Below are positions 1 through 10,040 of a DNA stretch of 64,000 bases, in pieces. Position 1 is the first letter of the stretch, and every line of letters begins with the position of its first letter. Made by a program: the position numbers and the translations under genes. Under the pieces are notes generated by a model that made no database searches, was not told the DNA's origin, and saw only the letters and a program-made list of their open reading frames with translations. The stretch is from an uncultured Saprospiraceae bacterium. Its GTDB lineage: Bacteria > Bacteroidota > Bacteroidia > Chitinophagales > Saprospiraceae. The DNA is taken from contig CALSOU010000003.1 in assembly GCA_943788055.1 (NCBI GenBank), forward strand, positions 1-64,000, in the 5' to 3' direction.

Positions 1-56
1 CTTCGGCTGGAGAGTACTTAGATGAAAGATTACGAGAAATAGGATTAAAAAAGTAA
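1..56 (+). CDS. C-terminal tail of a truncated gene
   Basis: An open frame enters from the left edge (codons from base 3) and ends at TAA 54-56. Its last residues read SAGEYLDERLREIGLKK. The tail is charged and helical, but too short to assign a family. It lies about 100 bp upstream of tatA on the same strand. Confidence 0.45.
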   Translation, partial: SAGEYLDERLREIGLKK

Positions 57-154
57 ACTTTTTAGGACCTTTGTGGGTCTAATAAGTGTTTAATATAAAT
101 ATCGGAGATAATTGAAGTATGTTCTTCATCACATCTCCCTAAAAAAAAGATATT

Positions 155-388
155 ATGAGTTCATTATTTTTAATCGGCGGTTTTGGTGGCCAAGAAATTC
201 TCTTGATTGCCCTAGTTGTACTTCTGTTATTTGGTGGTCGCAAGATTCCTGAATTGATGAAGGGGCTTGGAAAGGGAATTCGAGAGTTTAATAATGCTAA
301 GGCAAATATTGAAACTGAAATCAAGGATAATATCAAAGAACTTGATACTAAAGAGCCAACGAAAGTTAAAGAAAAGTTGGAAAGATAA
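155..388 (+). CDS. tatA: Twin-arginine translocase subunit TatA/E
   Basis: TatA forms the pore-like component of the Tat system, which exports folded proteins across the inner membrane. The 77-residue product has the family layout: one N-terminal membrane helix (about residues 12-27), the hinge FGGRKIPEL (residues 26-34), an amphipathic helix ([12 protein letters not shown]) and a charged soluble tail. Length is normal for TatA. The hinge and the glycine-rich start make the assignment secure; TatA and TatE cannot be separated by sequence alone. No tatC lies in this window. Confidence 0.93.
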   Translation: MSSLFLIGGFGGQEILLIALVVLLLFGGRKIPELMKGLGKGIREFNNAKANIETEIKDNIKELDTKEPTKVKEKLER

Positions 389-456
389 TTCACATTGCCT
401 TCTTGCTGGTCTTTAATCAGCCCTATTCTACATTTTTTGATTTTTGAATCTATCCG

Positions 457-1831
457 ATGACGAAGCAACTTGTTATTGCCCTTATATTATTGCCTTTTTT
501 AGTCAGCGCACAGACCTGGAATGGTCAATGGAAAGCTACACTGAGTGGTCTTGATATCTACCTAACCATTGAAGAGTCCGACGGGGTTTATCTTACCATT
601 CCTGCTCAAGGCCTGTTTGATGACAAGGCGTCATATTATGAAATAGAAGGAGATAGGCTTGATTTCCACTTTCAAAAATATGGAGCCACATTCTATGGAA
701 ACTTAGCAATGAAAAGATAAATGGTACATGGGCTCAAAGCGGGCAGGAGAAAACTTTGACTTTCAAACCATCAGAAGAAGATTTAGCCTACGATCGTCCT
801 CAAGAGCCGAAAGGGCCGTTTGCATATAAATCGGAAGATGTTGAAATAAAGCAAGAAAAAGACGATATAACTCTAGCTGGCACATTAACATATCCTGACG
901 GGGATGGACCATTTCCTGCAGTTGTTTTGATTTCTGGGTCTGGGCCCCAAAATAGAAATTCTGAAATTTTTGGACATAAATCTTTTTTGCTCATTGCTGA
1001 CTATCTCACAAATAGGGGTTACGCAGTCATGCGCTATGACGATAGAGGTGTAGGAGAATCTACTGGGAAATTTGCTCAAGCAACATCTGAGGACTTATCT
1101 TACGATGCTGAAGCGGTTTTCGAATATTTAAGAACAAGAGATAACATCCGAAAAGATCAAGTGGGATATATCGGCCATAGTGAAGGTGGTATGATAGCTC
1201 CAATGGTGGCTGCTAGAAATCAAAATGTCGCATTTCTCGTTTTACTAGCTGGTCCTGGTACACCTATTGATGAATTGATGACATACCAATTGAAACATAC
1301 GAAAGGTCAATTTGGTCTATCTAAAAAAGGTGAGGTAGCTTATGAAGAAATGGTAACAAAAATTATCAACTTACTAAAGCAAGATAAACCCAACGATCAA
1401 ATTGTCGACGAGCTTGAAGGAACGACTAATATGTTTTACCGCAACCTCTCAGAAGATGATCAAGAAAAAATGGGACCAAGTGAAAAAGCTTTTTATTTTA
1501 AGTTTGCTCCAGGCCTCTTAAATGTGTGGATGCGTTACTTTCTAAAATATATCCGTCAGAAAACCTATCTAAAGTGACTGTGCCTGTCCTAGCAATGAAT
1601 GGCAAAAAAGATCGCCAAGTACTTGCTAAGCCTAATACCAAAGCAATTAAAAAAGCTCTGAAATCGGGCGGTAACAAAAACGTTAAAATCAAAAGGTTTA
1701 GAAAACTCAACCACCTTTTTCAAACCTCCAAAACTGGTGAAGGGTCAGAGTATGCCATAATCTCTGAAACCTTTAACCCGAAAGCTCTTGAGTATATGCA
1801 CAAATGGCTTGACAAACAAGTTGGGGAATAG
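457..1831 (+). pseudogene. Secreted alpha/beta hydrolase broken by two frameshifts
   Basis: Three open frames in a row make one hydrolase. Codons from 457 encode a signal peptide (to about LVSAQ) and a small beta-rich N-terminal domain. The frame is lost near 705, where one missing base would join NL to SNEKINGTW. The second frame holds the alpha/beta core with the nucleophile elbow GHSEGG (about 1173-1190). The frame is lost again near 1550, where KYIRQ should read KYDPSENL if one G were present. The third frame holds the acid region (GKKDRQV) and the histidine (NHLF) and ends at 1831. All catalytic parts survive, so this is either a very young pseudogene or two base-calling errors. Confidence 0.8.
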
Positions 1832-1836
1832 TATTC

Positions 1837-2200
1837 ATGCTAGTCAACATACATCCTAAACTTCCTATGAGAAGTAAAGAGATAACTCGTGATTACTATA
1901 TCAATAAACTTGGGTTTGTTGAAGTTGGAGAGCAAGATTATCGATGGTTATCTTATGGTCAAAAAAGATCAAATGTCGAAATTCACTTCTTTGAATTTTC
2001 TGATCTAGACCCTCTTGAAAACTATGGTCAAGTCTACATTCGTACTGAAAACATAGAGCCTCTGTACAGCTCTATGATCGCTCAAAATGTAGCAGATTCA
2101 CCCCAATGGACCATTGAGCTCTAAACCATGGGGACATCGTGAATTTGCATTATTAGATCCAGACAGCAATCTACTAACCTTCGGAGAATCTATTGAATAG
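1837..2200 (+). pseudogene. VOC/glyoxalase-bleomycin resistance family protein, frameshifted
   Basis: The gene starts 6 bp after the hydrolase stop. The first frame (from ATG 1837) gives a typical vicinal-oxygen-chelate half with RDYYINKLGF and a bleomycin-resistance-like EIHFFEF strand, but stops at 2124. The frame one base over continues with PNGPLSSKPWGHREFALLD and PDSNLLTFGESIE, the standard C-terminal strand of this fold, to TAG 2198-2200. The shift lies at about 2094-2106 and needs one base removed or two added. The intact family member is about 120 residues. Substrate unknown; relatives bind or degrade small hydrophobic or antibiotic molecules. Confidence 0.75.
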
Positions 2201-2357
2201 CTTTTTTTCATCTGAATAAAGATGTGCTTGTTTTAATAAGGAGCATATTTCGTTTGCCAGCTTTTGCTACATACTTTTGGTTTATATCTAAATATGAAAA
2301 CCCACAAGATACGTGCGTATTTTAAGTCTTTTGAGTAATTTCGCTTAAACATTAACC

Positions 2358-3461
2358 GTGGCATCAATAACTAAATATTATTCATTCAGCACTTTTGTAT
2401 CCATCATGCTGCTGGCTATTATTTTCTCTTGCGCTAACACCAGCAAACCATCAAAGATTAAAATAGAAAACCAACCAGAAGGCTTCATTTCATCAGTCGA
2501 TAGCTCCAAGTTTCTACAATTTACCAATATCCATTCTATTTACAAAGACTCTCGTGGAAATGTATGGATTGGTTCTCATTCTGAAGGAATCGCAATGTGG
2601 GATGGAAAATCCCATACTTACTTCACAGCCCCCGATGGTCTAGTTGACAATCAGGTCCGTTCCATTCAAGAAGATAAACTAGGAAATATTTGGATAGCAA
2701 CAGGGCATGGAATCTCCAAATTTACTGGTGATGGATTCCATATTCGCTTAAATATGAAAAACTGGAATAATGGCATTGCTCCCGAAGTATGGGAGTCAAA
2801 TCCAGATGATCTTTGGTTTCATGCAGGTAATAAACCTGGTGTTTATCGGTTTAATGGTCAAAATCTAAACTATCTAGCCTTTCCCTCTGATCAAAACGAA
2901 AAAGTTAATGATGTTTATCTGAATACTTGTTTTGCAAAAGGACAAAACAATCAGATTTGGTTTGGCACATATCCAGCCGTTTTTGGCTTTGATGGTGAGT
3001 TGTTTTCCTCTATCGATGATCAGAGTTTGGAGCTAAATGGTCAGAGTGAATATATGCATGTCAGGAGTATTTTTGAAGATAGCCGCGGCAACTTATGGAT
3101 AGGAAATAATGGACTAGGCTTGCTAGTATATAATGGCGAAAAAATTGTGAATTTTACTAAGAAACACAAGCTTACAAACGAACATTTTACCATCCAGCAT
3201 CAAGTTTCTGACAACACGGGAACATTAGCAAGGATATTCTCCATAGAAGAAGATGCTGATGGTAACCTTTGGTTTGGAACCGCGGACGCTGGAGCTTGGA
3301 AATATGATGGGCAAAATTTAAAAAACTACAATTCAAGTCATGGTTTCGAAGACCACTTCATTAAAGTAACATATTGTGACAATGATGGAGTCATGTGGTT
3401 CGGAACCCAATCTGGAGTATATCAAAAAAGCGGCGAAGAAAAGTTTTCACGCGTTTTCTAG
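2358..3461 (+). CDS. Two-component-regulator-type beta-propeller lipoprotein
   Basis: The product starts with a lipoprotein signal (lipobox IIFSC, Cys25), so it should be anchored in the envelope. It then carries about six propeller blades of the reg_prop type, recognisable as DSRGNVWIGSHSEG, DKLGNIWIATGHG, DSRGNLWIGNNG, DADGNLWFGTADAG and DNDGVMWFGTQSG. These blades usually form the sensor half of hybrid histidine kinases in Bacteroidota. Here there is no kinase domain, so it is a free-standing propeller, possibly a ligand-binding or protein-interaction module. The start is GTG (GTGGCATCA), 12 codons ahead of the hydrophobic stretch. It stands alone. Confidence 0.8.
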   Translation: MASITKYYSFSTFVSIMLLAIIFSCANTSKPSKIKIENQPEGFISSVDSSKFLQFTNIHSIYKDSRGNVWIGSHSEGIAMWDGKSHTYFTAPDGLVDNQVRSIQEDKLGNIWIATGHGISKFTGDGFHIRLNMKNWNNGIAPEVWESNPDDLWFHAGNKPGVYRFNGQNLNYLAFPSDQNEKVNDVYLNTCFAKGQNNQIWFGTYPAVFGFDGELFSSIDDQSLELNGQSEYMHVRSIFEDSRGNLWIGNNGLGLLVYNGEKIVNFTKKHKLTNEHFTIQHQVSDNTGTLARIFSIEEDADGNLWFGTADAGAWKYDGQNLKNYNSSHGFEDHFIKVTYCDNDGVMWFGTQSGVYQKSGEEKFSRVF

Positions 3462-3647
3462 GCTCCCAACATTACAACTTTTATCATGTGTTAAATCTGC
3501 TCAAACTGTTTAAAATCAGTTGATTTTATACGCTCTGTCTTAATGTTTACATCTTTGCCCTATCTAGAAAATTCAAATATCTCTTTTTTTGTCTTTGAAA
3601 ACCACTTGAAATTAACCCTCTTTTCTACCCTTACAATATAAATTTTC

Positions 3648-4226
3648 ATGCCTACTTTTATCACTGATCCATGGCCCTGGTACATTGCGGGACCTGCGAT
3701 CGCACTAGTTATGTTTTTACTAATTTTCTTCGGAAAGACCTTTGGAGTTTCGGACAATCTTCGAACCATGTGCACAATCATGGGAGCAGAACGCTATTCA
3801 AAATTCTTTAAGCTCAATTGGAAAAATAAGATCTGGAATCTAGTATTCACTGTTGGGGCAGTAATCGGTGGTTTTATATCCGTTCGATTCCTGAGTAATA
3901 ATCAAGAAGTAGCGCTCAACTCTAAAACGGTTTCAAGGCTGGAAAGCATGGGCTTTGAAGCTGTGGGCCAATCTTACGCACCATCTGAATTATTTAGCAC
4001 TGAGGTTGCAACTAGTTTTTTAGGAATTCTATTTCTTCTTTTTGGTGGCGTTTTAGTTGGCTTTGGTACTCGTTATGCTGGTGGCTGTACATCGGGACAC
4101 GCTATAAGTGGTATCAGTAATTTGCAAACTTCAAGTCTAATGGCTGTTGTTGGCTTTTTTCTTGGTGGACTAATCATGGTGCACTTAATATTTCCTTCAC
4201 TTCTTCCATTTTGGAACAACATATAA
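3648..4226 (+). CDS. YeeE/YedE-family sulfur-transport protein, first half
   Basis: A membrane protein of 192 residues with several hydrophobic segments and the signature GTRYAGGCTSGHAISG (about residues 143-158). Its cysteine is characteristic of the YeeE/YedE family, whose members import thiosulfate or similar sulfur species by cysteine relay. In Bacteroidota the transporter is often split into two adjacent genes; the next gene is the second half. Residues 70-100 are a polar loop between membrane segments. The exact sulfur compound cannot be read from sequence. Confidence 0.85.
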   Translation: MPTFITDPWPWYIAGPAIALVMFLLIFFGKTFGVSDNLRTMCTIMGAERYSKFFKLNWKNKIWNLVFTVGAVIGGFISVRFLSNNQEVALNSKTVSRLESMGFEAVGQSYAPSELFSTEVATSFLGILFLLFGGVLVGFGTRYAGGCTSGHAISGISNLQTSSLMAVVGFFLGGLIMVHLIFPSLLPFWNNI

Positions 4227-4237
4227 AACCAAAAAGA

Positions 4238-4660
4238 ATGAAAATTTACAAACTCTTGAAGTTCTTTCTAACAGGCATCCTCTTTGGTGTTATACTAGGA
4301 AAAGCAGAAGTGATATCGTGGTACAGAATTTATGAAATGTTTTCTTTTGAATCTTTCCATATGTACGGCGTTATTGGGTCAGCTTGTACCGTCGGTATTG
4401 TCGGTGTGTTAATTATGAAAGCCTTTAATGTTCATGGACTTAACGGCAAGCCAATTTCTTTCAAACCTAAAAAATTCAGTGTGCCGCGCTATCTTATAGG
4501 CGGTACTATTTTTGGTCTCGGTTGGGCGCTCACTGGTGCATGTCCTGGGCCTCTATTTATCTTAGTAGGTTATGGGTATTTTTCAATTATTATAGTAATT
4601 ATTGGTGCATTACTAGGCACTTTTCTATACGGTATTTTAAGAAAGCGTCTACCACATTAG
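4238..4660 (+). CDS. YeeE/YedE-family sulfur-transport protein, second half
   Basis: The product (about 140 residues, four hydrophobic segments) carries the second family signature, GLGWALTGACPGP, whose cysteine pairs with the one in the upstream half. The open frame extends to 4211, which would overlap the first gene, but ATG 4238 (MKIYKLLKFFLTGILFG) matches the usual family start directly before the first membrane helix, so it is preferred. Together the two genes make one split transporter. No rhodanese or persulfide dioxygenase gene is next to it, although these often accompany the pair. Confidence 0.85.
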   Translation: MKIYKLLKFFLTGILFGVILGKAEVISWYRIYEMFSFESFHMYGVIGSACTVGIVGVLIMKAFNVHGLNGKPISFKPKKFSVPRYLIGGTIFGLGWALTGACPGPLFILVGYGYFSIIIVIIGALLGTFLYGILRKRLPH

Positions 4661-5494
4661 TCCCAAGAATTTATCAACAATTAATGGCAAATCTAACCAA
4701 TTAAACATACCTTTAAAAAGGGGATAGCGGTAATATCAAGGTGAGTCTGCACGAAATCAATTTCGACTCTACATCTGATAGTAGAGGATAGTGGCAAAGT
4801 GTGTGATCCATCGACTATTCGCTCAAACTCCTTTGGACAAAAATTAGTCAAAACATTGTCAAAGCAATTAGACTGAAGTCTTACAATAAACTCGGATGAA
4901 GGAACTTTAAGTTTTCTACAAATTAACAAATACAAACGTCTTGACTAATGCACATATTATAGCTAAATCAGACCGGGCAGTAGTGTCCGCTTTTTAATTC
5001 ATTCTCTAAATCGAGTATGCGCTTTCCAATTTCTTCATCTCCTCGACACTGTACAATTTCTTCTTGAATAAATGGGTAATCCATTGTATACTTCATCTGA
5101 TAAGATAATGAAAGTTTATCCAGGAGTACCCAAATTTCAATGAAGCGACTACTCGTCTTCGTTCCAATTAATATAATCATAAGATAGGGTTACTGGGATC
5201 AATTAGTTGTAAAACTTCAAAAAGTGTGGCGCTTTCAACCAATTACAATTATAACGTGTTGGTTTTTAATTAGTTTGCCCAATTATCACAATTTATCTCC
5301 CTTTCGATTATAATTTCTTTTTGATATTATAAACCATCAACTCCTCGTAATTTCAAACGGTCAAGCTTTAAAAAAAATTAAGTTAAAAGTCCCATTGTTA
5401 AGTATAGACCCCAGTATATCCAATACTGCATTCAATAAATCCAATTATATTCCATCTAAATGATATTTTTGGGCTTCAGCCAAATAAACGAACT
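4661..5494. other. 834-bp region without an assignable gene; two short unexplained minus-strand frames
   Basis: Nothing here can be assigned. Two minus-strand open frames are protein-like but unknown: 4693-4935 (80 codons, ending with SSTIRCRVEIDF and a hydrophobic tail) and 4968-5180 (70 codons, containing YPFIQEEIVQCRGDEEIGK and a leucine-rich helix). They could be small genes or relics of one larger gene. The last 300 bp before ftcD is AT-rich and should hold its promoter; no perfect TAnnTTTG element with a partner was found. Confidence 0.35.
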
Positions 5495-7180
5495 ATGAAT
5501 CCAAATGCAATTATTGAATGTGTGCCCAACTTTAGTGAAGGGCGCAATCTGAATATAATTCGTCAAATTACAGACCAAATCGAATCTGTCGAAGGAGTAT
5601 CTCTTTTGGACGTTGATCCTGGAAAAGCAACTAACCGGACAGTTGTGACTTTTGTCGGTCATCCCGAACAAGTTATTGAAGCGGCTTTTCTAGCAATTTC
5701 CAAAGCCATGGATCTGATTGATATGAGACAACAAAAAGGGGAGCATCCTAGGATGGGTGCGACTGACGTATGTCCCCTTATTCCAATCTCAGGAATTAGC
5801 ATGGAAGAAACGGTCGCTTATGCACATAAACTTGGAGAACGAGTAGGTAAAGAACTAGGACTTCCCATCTATATGTATGAAGAAGCTGCAACCAAATATG
5901 ATCGAAAGAACTTGGCTGTTATCAGAGCTGGTGAATATGAAGGTTTCGCGGAAAAAATCAACCTCCCTAATTGGAAGCCTGATTATGGTCCTGCAGAATT
6001 TTTAGCCTTTTCAGGAGCTACAGTCATTGGTGCTCGTGATTTTCTAATTGCATATAATGTAAATCTCAATACAACAAGTGTTCGACGAGCGAATAGCGTG
6101 GCCTTCGATGTTCGTGAAAAAGGACGTATCAAAAGGGAAGGAAATCCGATCACTGGAGAAATCGTACATGACGAAAATGGCGAACCAATGAGAGAGCCTG
6201 GCATGTGTAAATCTGTCAAAGCAATTGGTTGGTATATTGAAGAATACGGCCTTGCTCAAATTTCGATGAACTTAACAGACATTAAAGAAACGCCTCTTCA
6301 TGTAGCATTTGAAGCATGTCGAACAAGCGCTAATAACAGAGGCTTACGCGTTACTGGTTCAGAATTAGTTGGACTGATGCCTCTAAAAGTAATGCTAGAT
6401 GCTGGGAAGTACTTTTTACAGCAGCAGAATCGGTCTACCGGAATAAGTGAGCGTGAGATAGTCAGAATAGCCATCAATTCTCTTGGGTTAAATGACCTAA
6501 GTCCGTTTGATCCAGACAAAAAAATTATTGAATATGTAATGGTCAGTAAACCTACTCCATTAGCAGAAATGACGCTTCGTGCTTTTGCCAACGAAACTGC
6601 AAGTGAAAGTCCCGCTCCAGGTGGTGGTTCAATTTCAGCATACGCTGGCGCAATGGGTGTAGCTCTAGGAACAATGGTTGCAAACTTAAGTGCTCATAAG
6701 CGCGGATGGGACGATCAATGGGAATATTTTTCGGATTGGGCAGCTAAAGGTCAAGATATTAAAGACCAACTTGTAAGTCTCGTAGATCGAGATACCGAAG
6801 CATTCAACCTAATTATGGACGCCTTGAAAATGCCAAAAAATACAGATGAAGAGAAGAGTCAAAGGAAGGAAGCCATGGCTCATGCTACTCGAGTTGCTAT
6901 AGAAACTCCTTTGGAAGTTATGACCACCGCTATAGAATCTTATGATTTGCTTTTGGCAATGGTAGAAAAAGGAAATCCCAATTCAGCATCTGACGCTGGA
7001 GTAGGAGCTCTTTGTGTAAAAGCTTGCATAGAAGGTGCTTTTATGAACATTAAAATCAATATGGGCGGAATAAAAGATGAAGATTACAAAAATAAGATTA
7101 TGAATCAAGCGGAATCTATCCAAAATCGCTCTATGGAGCTTGAACGCAAGATCGTACAGCGTGTGGAATCTCTTATCTGA
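5495..7180 (+). CDS. ftcD: Bifunctional glutamate formimidoyltransferase / formimidoyl-THF cyclodeaminase
   Basis: FtcD links histidine breakdown to folate: it moves the formimino group from formiminoglutamate to tetrahydrofolate, then deaminates the product to methenyl-THF. The 561-residue protein has the formiminotransferase N and C domains (start IIECVPNFSEGRN; GEHPRMGATDVCP; FLIAYNVNLNT) to about residue 300, then the cyclodeaminase domain from about residue 355 (APGGGSISAYAGAMG; PNSASDAGVGAL). This fused form is the one found in animals and many Bacteroidota. No hut genes flank it here. Confidence 0.95.
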   Translation: MNPNAIIECVPNFSEGRNLNIIRQITDQIESVEGVSLLDVDPGKATNRTVVTFVGHPEQVIEAAFLAISKAMDLIDMRQQKGEHPRMGATDVCPLIPISGISMEETVAYAHKLGERVGKELGLPIYMYEEAATKYDRKNLAVIRAGEYEGFAEKINLPNWKPDYGPAEFLAFSGATVIGARDFLIAYNVNLNTTSVRRANSVAFDVREKGRIKREGNPITGEIVHDENGEPMREPGMCKSVKAIGWYIEEYGLAQISMNLTDIKETPLHVAFEACRTSANNRGLRVTGSELVGLMPLKVMLDAGKYFLQQQNRSTGISEREIVRIAINSLGLNDLSPFDPDKKIIEYVMVSKPTPLAEMTLRAFANETASESPAPGGGSISAYAGAMGVALGTMVANLSAHKRGWDDQWEYFSDWAAKGQDIKDQLVSLVDRDTEAFNLIMDALKMPKNTDEEKSQRKEAMAHATRVAIETPLEVMTTAIESYDLLLAMVEKGNPNSASDAGVGALCVKACIEGAFMNIKINMGGIKDEDYKNKIMNQAESIQNRSMELERKIVQRVESLI

Positions 7181-7196
7181 GTGATTACACCTTAGT

Positions 7197-7484
7197 TTAG
7201 CCGTCACTTATTTCAATATACGATCGTATCAAAGAAACAGGTCTGGTACATACACTGCTATTATCCTCCTATCAGGTCTGGTAGTGTTATTAGCAATTAC
7301 TATTTCTCTCGAGTATTTGGTCACTTTTTTAAATATGTTTATGTTGTCACAACTTCTAATGTTGAAGTCAAGGAACAAGAGGAAATGGAAATTCCCAAGG
7401 TTAACAAACAAAGTCTAGGTGATGGATCAGCGGGAATGCGTATAGTTCGAAAAATAATCGAGCACCTCAAAAACACGCAGTAAC
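7197..7484 (+). pseudogene. Relic of an unidentified gene with a membrane segment
   Basis: Between ftcD and the CIA30 gene, protein-like sequence jumps between frames: YDRIKETG, then a hydrophobic stretch TAIILLSGLVVLLAITI in another frame, then EIPKVNKQSLGDGSAG and MRIVRKIIEHLKNTQ ending at TAA 7482-7484. The order (basic start, one membrane helix, soluble tail) resembles a small single-pass membrane protein with at least two frameshifts. The family is not recognised. It may be no gene at all, but the codon pattern of the last 40 codons looks coding. Confidence 0.35.
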
Positions 7485-7527
7485 TCAAGCATCCTGAACA
7501 AAACTTAATATATCGAGTTATGTGGCT

Positions 7528-8058
7528 ATGAAATATATATTATTAATAGCTATCGCATTTATGTTAGAACCACTAACTCTATTTGACTTCTCTTCGGAAT
7601 CAAATTTATCATCTTGGTATATCGTCAATGACACGGTCATGGGAGGAAGATCAGATGCATCTTTTGAAATTAATAACGAAGGACATGGTATATTCAAAGG
7701 ACATGTTTCACTAGAAAACAACGGTGGCTTTGCATCAATAAGACATCAAACTAAAACACTAGACATTTCACAATACTCAGCAATAAAACTGAGAGTCAAG
7801 GGTGATGGAAATCGTTATCAACTTCGATTACAAGAAGACAACTACGACCGCTTTAGCTACATTCACTATTTTGAAACAACAGGCGTGTGGGAAGAAATAA
7901 CTATCACATTGAAAGACTTCGAACCCTGGTTTAGAGGTAGATACCTCCAAAAACCTAACTTCTCAGGTACACAACTTGATGGTTTATCTATACTTGTCGG
8001 AAATAAAAAAGAGCAAAATTTCCAAATGGAGATAGATAATATATTGTTAATCAATTAA
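7528..8058 (+). CDS. CIA30-family (complex I intermediate-associated protein 30) protein
   Basis: About 176 residues with a short hydrophobic N-terminus, followed by a CIA30 beta-sandwich: FDFSSESNLSSWYIVNDTVMG (split across residues 19-40), GGRSDASFEI, GGFASIRHQ, YQLRLQEDNYD and a final DGLSILVGNKK strand. In eukaryotes CIA30 is a complex I assembly factor. In bacteria the fold is found in small proteins of unknown role and resembles carbohydrate-binding modules. The frame opens at GTG 7522, but ATG 7528 is the better start because it places the hydrophobic N-terminus first. Confidence 0.85.
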   Translation: MKYILLIAIAFMLEPLTLFDFSSESNLSSWYIVNDTVMGGRSDASFEINNEGHGIFKGHVSLENNGGFASIRHQTKTLDISQYSAIKLRVKGDGNRYQLRLQEDNYDRFSYIHYFETTGVWEEITITLKDFEPWFRGRYLQKPNFSGTQLDGLSILVGNKKEQNFQMEIDNILLIN

Positions 8059-8145
8059 TTAGAACGTTTATTTCAACCTTGCTATTTGACATTGCACTCT
8101 CCGTATTAAATATTTTGAATGATAGCATACCAATCTTTTATATTT

Positions 8146-8652
8146 CTATAAATCTAAGTCTTCGTAAAATCCCACTTGCTCATCTTTAATCCATTTAGTC
8201 AGAAGAGCAATTTGTCCTGTATGATAAGATGCATGTTCAATAACATGAGAGATTATTGAAAATCCTGAGACTCTAAAATGTGACTGGATAGTTTTTTCCA
8301 TTAATAACAAATCTATATTTATCTTATATTTTAATGTCTCAATATCAGTTATTAATAAAGAAATTATACTCAATAATTGCTCTTTTGAATGCGATTTCCT
8401 TGCGTTAAATTCATCATCTCGTAATCTTGTAAAGGATAATCCAAAGAAACCGTCCAATAACCACTGCCTGATATTGCCATTTAGGTGTAGAATTAGATTA
8501 CCTATTGAATTTAGCTGATCACTTGGTATATACCAAATTTCTTCATCATTTAGAAGTTCAACACATTTTATGATTCTTTGTAAAGACTCATCACATAAGC
8601 GCAGTTGTAACTCTTTACGTATTTCTTCAACTAATAACTCTACTTTGTTCAT
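8146..8652 (-). CDS. DinB/YfiT-superfamily four-helix metal-binding protein
   Basis: The 168-residue protein has the DinB pattern: a histidine in helix 2 (LNSIGNLILHLNGNIRQW) and the C-terminal pair in SHVIEHASYHTGQIALL, which together form the metal site of this helical bundle. Family members are damage-inducible proteins of unknown role or thiol-dependent transferases. In bacillithiol producers some DinB proteins are bacillithiol S-transferases, and bshA lies elsewhere in this window, so that role is possible but not shown. It converges with the CIA30 gene and is divergent from thrC. Confidence 0.8.
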   Translation of the reverse strand: MNKVELLVEEIRKELQLRLCDESLQRIIKCVELLNDEEIWYIPSDQLNSIGNLILHLNGNIRQWLLDGFFGLSFTRLRDDEFNARKSHSKEQLLSIISLLITDIETLKYKINIDLLLMEKTIQSHFRVSGFSIISHVIEHASYHTGQIALLTKWIKDEQVGFYEDLDL

Positions 8653-8714
8653 CTAATAATAATCTTATACTGATATTTATATTATAGAATACCCGTGGTT
8701 CATAATCACCAACT

Positions 8715-10004
8715 GTGAAATTATATAGTACTAACGATAAAACGAATATAGTCAATTTAGAAAAGGCAACATTGCGATCTTTGCCTGATGACAATGGTCT
8801 ATACCTTCCTTTGTCAATTCCAGAACTAGAAAAGGACTTTATTAATAATCTCAGCAATTATTCTTTTCCAGAAATTGCTTTTGAAATAAGTCGTAAAATA
8901 ATCGGTACAGAGATCCCTACAAATATTTTAGAGCAGATATGCTTTAATGCAATTAATTTCCCTGCTCCTCTTCTTCAGCTATCTAATAATATTTACACAC
9001 ATGAATTATTTCATGGACCAAGTCTCGCATTCAAGGATTTTGGTGCTCGATTCATGGCAGAGTTAATGTCTTACTTTGTAAAAGAGAAAGAACAAAAGTT
9101 AACTATTCTGGTCGCGACTAGCGGAGATACTGGCGGAGCAGTAGCTGCTGGATTTCACAATATTCCAAATATTGAAGTAATTATTTTATATCCATCTGGG
9201 AAGGTAAGTCCAATACAAGAAAAGCAATTAACCACCTGGGGAGATAACATTCATGCAATTGAATGGGTAGGAACTTTTGACGATTGTCAAGCAGTCGTTA
9301 AAAAGACATTCTTAGATAAAGGCTTGATAAGTGAATTTAATCTCAGTTCTGCTAATAGTATAAATATTGCACGGCTTATTCCACAGACATTCTACTATTT
9401 TGAAGCGATCAAACACTTAGATGTAAATAAAGCTATCACCATTAGTGTACCTAGTGGAAATTTGGGTAATATCACAGCAGCTAGTTTGGCGCGTCATATG
9501 GGACTGCCAATTACTAATCTGATAGCTGCACATAATAGTAATTCTGCTGTATTTGAATATTACAATAATCGCTCTTACCTTCCAAAGAATTCGATATCAA
9601 CAATGAGTAATGCTATGGATGTTGGAAACCCCAGTAATTTTCCTCGCTATTTGGAACTTTATGAGTCCGACTATGAAACTTTAATACGAAATACAGAAGC
9701 ATTCATAATCAGCGATAACAAAACGAAGGAAAGCCTTCTTGAATTATACGAACAGTTTAACTATATCTCTGAACCACACGCCGCAGTAGCATATGCTGCT
9801 CTTAAGAAATCCAAAACTTTCCATATAGGTCAACAGGTTTTTCTAGGTACAGCACATCCTGCGAAATTCCAAGAATTAGTCCAATCAATTCTGCCTGTTA
9901 AAATAGAATCACCACAACCCCTCAGTAGTCTTGAAAACCACATTCAAAACAAAATCAGGTTAGCGAGTTATGACGCATTTAAAAAATGGATGCTAAGTAG
10001 GTGA
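8715..10004 (+). CDS. thrC: Threonine synthase
   Basis: ThrC converts O-phosphohomoserine to threonine with pyridoxal phosphate. The 429-residue product shows the PLP-lysine region HGPSLAFKDFGARF, the phosphate loop ATSGDTGGAVAAGF, SANSINIARLIPQ and the conserved SNAMDVGNPSNFPR. Length fits the short bacterial class. The start is GTG (GTGAAATTATAT), since the frame begins directly with the family N-terminus LYSTNDKTN. No other threonine gene (thrA, thrB) adjoins; Bacteroidota usually have thrABC together, so isolation here is unusual. Confidence 0.95.
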   Translation: MKLYSTNDKTNIVNLEKATLRSLPDDNGLYLPLSIPELEKDFINNLSNYSFPEIAFEISRKIIGTEIPTNILEQICFNAINFPAPLLQLSNNIYTHELFHGPSLAFKDFGARFMAELMSYFVKEKEQKLTILVATSGDTGGAVAAGFHNIPNIEVIILYPSGKVSPIQEKQLTTWGDNIHAIEWVGTFDDCQAVVKKTFLDKGLISEFNLSSANSINIARLIPQTFYYFEAIKHLDVNKAITISVPSGNLGNITAASLARHMGLPITNLIAAHNSNSAVFEYYNNRSYLPKNSISTMSNAMDVGNPSNFPRYLELYESDYETLIRNTEAFIISDNKTKESLLELYEQFNYISEPHAAVAYAALKKSKTFHIGQQVFLGTAHPAKFQELVQSILPVKIESPQPLSSLENHIQNKIRLASYDAFKKWMLSR

Positions 10005-10024
10005 TTTAGTTGATGAATATCCAA

Positions 10025-10040
10025 TGTTCCACGTGGAACA
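10025..10040. other. parS centromere site 1
   Basis: A perfect 16-bp palindrome TGTTCCACGTGGAACA, which is the canonical ParB-binding parS type. It lies 20 bp after thrC in a 455-bp non-coding gap whose remaining sequence is AT-rich and shows no gene. A second identical copy is 211 bp downstream. parS sites nucleate ParB and load SMC near the chromosome origin; the DnaA-box region starts 4 kb away. Confidence 0.9.
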
